Origin: Microbulbifer sp. GL-2
GTDB lineage: Bacteria > Pseudomonadota > Gammaproteobacteria > Pseudomonadales > Cellvibrionaceae
DNA length: 64,000 bases
Direction: 5' to 3'
Assembly: GCF_007183175.1 (NCBI RefSeq)
Contig: NZ_AP019807.1
Location: 2,338,001 to 2,402,000 of the forward strand
Positions 60,158-64,000 of this stretch are shown piece after piece. Position numbers and translations under genes: made by a program. Below the pieces are notes generated by a model. It searched no databases. It was not told the DNA's origin and worked only from the letters and a program-made list of their open reading frames with translations. Within the stretch, counting starts at the first letter, position 1. Each line of letters begins with the position of its first letter.

Positions 60158-62092
60158 TTGAATGATATGGCAAAGAACCTTGTACTGTGGTTAATCATCG
60201 CGGCGGTGCTGCTGATGGTATTTCAGAATTTCAAACCGCAGTCACGGGATGAGGCTCTCAGCTATTCCGACTTTGTTCAGGATGTGCAGTCGGGCCAGAT
60301 AAAGAGTGTGGTTGTAGATGGCCTGGTGATCACCGGGGAGAAGGCGGATGGCAACCGCTTTAAGACTATCCAGCCACAAATAATTGATGATGAACTCACT
60401 AACGAACTGGTGCGCAGCAATGTGCAGTTCGTTGGTCGTGAGCCGGAGTCCCCCAGTATCTGGCAGCAACTGCTGGTGGCCAGCTTCCCAATCCTGATCA
60501 TCATCGCCGTGTTTATGTTCTTTATGCGCCAGATGCAGGGCGGTGCCGGAGGGCGATCCGGGCCCATGGCATTTGGCAAGAGCAAGGCGCGCCTGCTGGG
60601 TGAAGACCAGATCAAGACCACCTTTGCCGATGTTGCAGGTGTGGATGAAGCTAAGGAAGAGGTGCAGGAACTGGTAGAGTTTCTGCGAGACCCCACCAAG
60701 TTCCAGCGTCTGGGAGGTAATATTCCCCGCGGTGTGCTGATGTGTGGACCTCCCGGCACCGGTAAGACCCTGCTGGCCAAGGCCATTGCCGGTGAAGCAA
60801 AGGTGCCCTTCTTCTCTATCTCAGGTTCTGATTTTGTAGAGATGTTTGTTGGTGTGGGTGCTTCCCGCGTGCGTGATATGTTTGAGCAAGCCAAAAAACA
60901 GGCTCCCTGCATTATCTTTATCGACGAGATTGACGCCGTTGGCCGTCACCGGGGTGCCGGTGTGGGCGGTGGTCACGATGAGCGCGAACAGACGCTGAAC
61001 CAGCTACTGGTGGAAATGGACGGTTTTGAGGGCAATGAAGGGGTGATTGTAATTGCCGCCACCAACCGCCCGGATGTTCTCGACCATGCCCTTTTGCGTC
61101 CTGGTCGTTTTGACCGTCAAGTGTTTGTCGGCTTGCCGGATATTCGTGGGCGTGAGCAGATCCTTAAGGTGCACATGCGCAAGGTGCCCCTGGACGATAA
61201 AATTAACGCCCAAACTATTGCCCGTGGAACACCCGGTTTCTCCGGTGCCGATCTGGCCAACCTGGTAAATGAGGCGGCCTTATTTGCAGCACGCGCTAAT
61301 CGGCGCACCGTTACCATGGAAGAGTTTGAACGTGCCCGTGACAAGATCATGATGGGTGCGGAACGTAAGTCCATGGTCATGAATGAAAAGGAAAAGGTGA
61401 ATACTGCCTATCACGAAGCGGGTCACGCGATTATCGGCCGCTTGGTGCCGGAACACGATCCAGTGCATAAAGTGACCATTATTCCTCGTGGTCGCGCCCT
61501 TGGTGTTACCCAGTTCCTGCCGGAGGAAGACAAGTACAGTATTTCCAAGCGTGCGATTGAATCGCAGCTGTGCTCCCTGTTTGGTGGTCGTATTGCCGAG
61601 GAAATGACCTTGGGCATTGATGGAGTCACCACTGGAGCCTCCAACGATATTGAGCGAGCTACCGATCTGGCACGCAATATGGTGGCCAAATGGGGGCTGT
61701 CGGAGAAGTTGGGCCCGTTACATTACGGTGAGGATGAGAGTGGACAGCCCGGACAGGGTAACCCGGTGTCTGGTAAGACCACTTATGAGATCGAAGCAGA
61801 AGTGCGCCGTATCATCGATAACTGCTATGACCGTGCCAGCAAGCTGCTGGAGGAAAACAGGGATATTCTTGAGGCGATGAAAGATGCGCTGATGGAGTAT
61901 GAAACCCTGGATGCCGAGCAGGTTGATGACCTGATGGCGAGACGTAAGGTTCGTCAGCCTAAAGACTGGCAGGACAATAATTTTGGCTCCGGTGGTAACA
62001 GCTCCACAGGCGAAACTGATACCGAGACAAATGAAACTTCTACCGAAGCCGACAAGAGTAACACCGTGGGCGGCCCACTGAATGAGCACTGA
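60158..62092 (+). CDS. ftsH: ATP-dependent zinc metalloprotease FtsH
   Basis: Membrane-anchored AAA+ protease that degrades unassembled membrane proteins and regulators such as RpoH and LpxC. The TTG at 60158 has GAGGG upstream at eight bases; the ATG three codons later (MAKNLVLW) is an alternative. The 644 residues contain two membrane helices (about 5-22 and 105-125), the AAA module with Walker A GPPGTGKTLLAKA, Walker B IIFIDEIDAVGRHRG and SRH TNRPDVLDHALLRPGRFDRQ (split), and the zinc site HEAGH with the distant Asp in the peptidase domain. The tail is Thr/Ser/Glu-rich. Order rlmE-ftsH-folP-glmM is conserved in relatives. Confidence 0.98.
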   Translation: MNDMAKNLVLWLIIAAVLLMVFQNFKPQSRDEALSYSDFVQDVQSGQIKSVVVDGLVITGEKADGNRFKTIQPQIIDDELTNELVRSNVQFVGREPESPSIWQQLLVASFPILIIIAVFMFFMRQMQGGAGGRSGPMAFGKSKARLLGEDQIKTTFADVAGVDEAKEEVQELVEFLRDPTKFQRLGGNIPRGVLMCGPPGTGKTLLAKAIAGEAKVPFFSISGSDFVEMFVGVGASRVRDMFEQAKKQAPCIIFIDEIDAVGRHRGAGVGGGHDEREQTLNQLLVEMDGFEGNEGVIVIAATNRPDVLDHALLRPGRFDRQVFVGLPDIRGREQILKVHMRKVPLDDKINAQTIARGTPGFSGADLANLVNEAALFAARANRRTVTMEEFERARDKIMMGAERKSMVMNEKEKVNTAYHEAGHAIIGRLVPEHDPVHKVTIIPRGRALGVTQFLPEEDKYSISKRAIESQLCSLFGGRIAEEMTLGIDGVTTGASNDIERATDLARNMVAKWGLSEKLGPLHYGEDESGQPGQGNPVSGKTTYEIEAEVRRIIDNCYDRASKLLEENRDILEAMKDALMEYETLDAEQVDDLMARRKVRQPKDWQDNNFGSGGNSSTGETDTETNETSTEADKSNTVGGPLNEH

Positions 62093-62121
62093 GCTCTAAA
62101 AAAGGATTACTAGGACATAAC

Positions 62122-62183
62122 AAACGGAATGCCCGGTCGGTGATAAGGCTCTCGCTTATTCCGTCCTGACATTCCGTTTTTTT
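62122..62183 (+). terminator. Terminator with alternative pairing between ftsH and folP
   Basis: AAACGGAATG (62122-62131) pairs with CATTCCGTTT (62170-62179) followed by T to 62183. The inner loop has its own ATAAG/CTTAT stem, and a second copy of ATTCCGT at 62159-62165 can compete for the same left arm. It ends the ftsH transcript and may act as a switch for folP. Confidence 0.7.
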
Positions 62184-62193
62184 ATTGCTGCAC

Positions 62194-63039
62194 ATGAAAA
62201 TTACCTGTGGAAAACAACCTCTGGATCTGTCTCAGCCTGTTGTGATGGGGGTTTTGAACACGACACCGGACTCTTTCTCGGATGGCGGCAGTTACTATGC
62301 TGCGGGAAGCCTGGACTTATCTCTGGTTCTGCGCCGAGCTGAGCAGATGTTGGGCGAAGGTGCCGCGATACTCGATGTAGGTGGCGAATCCACCCGCCCT
62401 GGGGCGTGTCCGGTATCGGAGCAGGAGGAGCTGGACCGCGTTATCCCGGTAGTGGAAGCTATCTGCTCGAACTTTGGGGCGATTGTCTCTGTCGATACCA
62501 GCTCCCCGGCTGTAATGCATATTGCGGCAGCGGCAGGAGCTGGCCTGATTAATGATGTCCGCGCCCTGGAACGTCCAGGTGCCTTGGAGGCTGCTGAGCA
62601 AACGGGATTACCCGTTTGTCTGATGCATATGCAAGGGCAGCCAGGCAGCATGCAGAAAGCGCCCTCCTATATGAATGTGGTGGAAGAAGTGGCTGCTTAC
62701 CTGGAGCAGAGAGTCGCAGCGTGCGAGGGACAGGGAATTGCGCGCGAGCGATTGATCCTCGATCCGGGCTTCGGCTTCGGCAAGACAGATGAGCATAACC
62801 TGGCGTTGTTGCGTGGTTTGTCGCAGCTGGCCTCTTTCAATATGCCTATATTGGCAGGATTATCACGCAAGTCTATGATTGGGCGACTGTTACAACGTGA
62901 AGTGGGTGAGAGATTGTCTGGGAGCCTGGCGCTGGCCATGATGGCCGCGCAACGTGGAGCAAGCATCCTGCGGGCCCATGATGTTGCAGAGACGGTTGAT
63001 GTCTTGCGTTTGCGACAAATGATTGATTGCGATAACTAA
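62194..63039 (+). CDS. folP: Dihydropteroate synthase
   Basis: Folate pathway enzyme joining p-aminobenzoate and the pterin pyrophosphate; the sulfonamide target. I start at MKITCGKQPLDL (281 residues); a TTG three codons earlier is possible, and neither has a clear ribosome site. The TIM-barrel signatures are VMGVLNTTPDSFSDGG, GEGAAILDVGGESTRPGA, VSVDTSSPAVM, CLMHMQGQPG, LILDPGFGFGKTDEHN and LAGLSRKSMIG. Length and motif order are normal. It lies only 11 bases after the T-run of the terminator and precedes glmM by 95 bases. Confidence 0.96.
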   Translation: MKITCGKQPLDLSQPVVMGVLNTTPDSFSDGGSYYAAGSLDLSLVLRRAEQMLGEGAAILDVGGESTRPGACPVSEQEELDRVIPVVEAICSNFGAIVSVDTSSPAVMHIAAAAGAGLINDVRALERPGALEAAEQTGLPVCLMHMQGQPGSMQKAPSYMNVVEEVAAYLEQRVAACEGQGIARERLILDPGFGFGKTDEHNLALLRGLSQLASFNMPILAGLSRKSMIGRLLQREVGERLSGSLALAMMAAQRGASILRAHDVAETVDVLRLRQMIDCDN

Positions 63040-63134
63040 CTAATTCTCCTGTAGCAGTTATCCCGAGCCGCTGGGAGACTCCTGCATTTTCACAAAATGA
63101 AAATAAGCGGTGTAAAACGTTACTGGGAAGAGTT

Positions 63135-64000
63135 ATGGAAAGAAAATTTTTTGGCACTGACGGTATTCGTGGGCGTGTAGGCGAAGGTGCTATTACTCCG
63201 GATTTTATGCTGCGACTGGGATATGCAGCAGGCAAAGTGCTGGGGAAAAAGGCTGGGGGAAATCGTCCTGGGAGGCCTCGCATCCTGATAGGTAAGGATA
63301 CCCGGGTCTCTGGTTATATGTTTGAGGCCGCCCTGGAGGCAGGTTTGATTAATGCCGGCGTAGATGTAGGACTGCTTGGCCCCATGCCAACCCCTGCAAT
63401 TGCCTACCTGACTCGCACCTTTCATGCGCGGGCAGGTATTGTGATCAGTGCCTCTCATAATCCCTATCACGATAACGGCATTAAATTTTTTAGTGCTGAG
63501 GGCAGCAAGCTACCCGACCAAGTTGAGTTGGAAATAGAAGCGGCGCTGAATTTGCCTATGGAGACTTCGGTGGATCTAGGCAAGGCCCACCGTATCGATG
63601 ATGCGGCTGCACGCTATATCGAATTCAGCAAGGCCTCTACCCCTTGGAACTTCTCCCTGGATGGGCTCAAAGTCGTATTGGACTGTGCCAATGGGGCCAC
63701 ATACCATATTGCCCCCAAAGTATTCCGCGAGTTAGGGGCTGAGGTCACAGCCTTGGGAGTCAGTCCAGATGGGATGAATATCAACCTGGAGTGCGGCTCC
63801 ACCAAACCGCAACAGTTGCAGCAAGCGGTTATTGAGCAGGGCGCGGACCTGGGTATTGCATTTGATGGCGATGGTGATCGAGTGCTGTTTGTGGATAGCA
63901 ATGGCGAACTTGTTGATGGCGATCAGCTGCTCTTTATTATCGGTTTGCATCAGCAAGAGTTTCTCGGTGGCTGTAAAGGTGTGGTCGGCACGCTGATGAG
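63135..64000 (+). CDS. glmM: Phosphoglucosamine mutase GlmM, 3' end cut by window
   Basis: Converts glucosamine-6-phosphate to glucosamine-1-phosphate for peptidoglycan and LPS. The start at MERKFFGTDGIRG has GGAAGAG upstream. 288 codons are visible before the window ends, out of about 445 expected. Seen are the N-terminal FGTDGIRGRVGE, the phosphoserine active site ISASHNPYHDNGIKFF (Ser107) and the metal-binding loop AFDGDGDRVLFVD; the C-terminal phosphate-binding domain is outside. The segment KKAGGNRPGRPRILIGKD (about 38-54) is a few residues longer than in E. coli, which explains why the active Ser falls at 107 rather than 102. Confidence 0.96.
   Translation, partial: MERKFFGTDGIRGRVGEGAITPDFMLRLGYAAGKVLGKKAGGNRPGRPRILIGKDTRVSGYMFEAALEAGLINAGVDVGLLGPMPTPAIAYLTRTFHARAGIVISASHNPYHDNGIKFFSAEGSKLPDQVELEIEAALNLPMETSVDLGKAHRIDDAAARYIEFSKASTPWNFSLDGLKVVLDCANGATYHIAPKVFRELGAEVTALGVSPDGMNINLECGSTKPQQLQQAVIEQGADLGIAFDGDGDRVLFVDSNGELVDGDQLLFIIGLHQQEFLGGCKGVVGTLM

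Overview
The window is a chromosomal segment of a marine-type gammaproteobacterium. The conserved runs bamE/fur, recN-grpE-dnaK-dnaJ-dapB, carA-carB-greA and yhbY/rlmE-ftsH-folP-glmM are laid out as in Pseudomonas and Cellvibrionales relatives. Protein character, several curlin-repeat proteins and an assimilatory nitrate cluster make a Microbulbifer-like Cellvibrionales member the best guess. There is no rRNA or marker here to prove it. I saw no tRNA, rRNA, CRISPR array, insertion sequence or prophage.

Layout. 1-8.3 kb: rnfH (cut by the window edge), bamE, fur, an acyltransferase, recN with a candidate LexA box, then the heat-shock genes grpE, dnaK and dnaJ; grpE and dnaK each have a sigma-32-type promoter. 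8.3-17.6 kb: a Spy-like periplasmic protein, dapB, a retropepsin-like/RimK fusion, a YfiR-family protein, then carA, carB and greA with a terminator-bearing leader before carA and another hairpin between carA and carB. 17.6-26.5 kb, minus strand: a complete curli (functional amyloid) locus. It runs csgD-csgE-csgF-csgG-csgB, tightly packed, followed by four large curlin-repeat proteins of very different composition. A 0.9 kb AT-rich region separates csgD from a divergent multi-pass membrane protein of unknown function.

27.4-41.6 kb: accessory functions. These are a GDPD-type phosphodiesterase, a secreted metallo-beta-lactamase-fold hydrolase, an RND efflux pump and adaptor facing a TetR regulator, a GFA-family protein, an ABC-2 exporter, and an MFS pump facing soxR. 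A textbook SoxR promoter drives the pump and a small upstream ORF. Two small enzymes follow. 41.8-53.0 kb, minus strand: nasT (ANTAR antiterminator), nasS (nitrate sensor), a structured leader with an intrinsic terminator, a NarK-type transporter, a phosphatase-kinase fusion, nirB (broken by a one-base frameshift), nirD and nasA. Together these import nitrate and reduce it to ammonium. 53.7-56.7 kb: pntA-pntB, the proton-translocating transhydrogenase. 56.9-58.9 kb: an S41 protease lipoprotein and a small lipoprotein. 58.9-64 kb: yhbY (minus), rlmE, ftsH, folP and the start of glmM.

Most notable: the composition-graded curlin set; the SoxR-driven small ORF translationally coupled to its pump; the nitrate-operon leader that fits NasS/NasT antitermination; the nirB frameshift at a slippery G-run; and hairpin-rich leaders before carA, ftsH and folP. 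All function calls come from reading protein motifs; no database search was possible.
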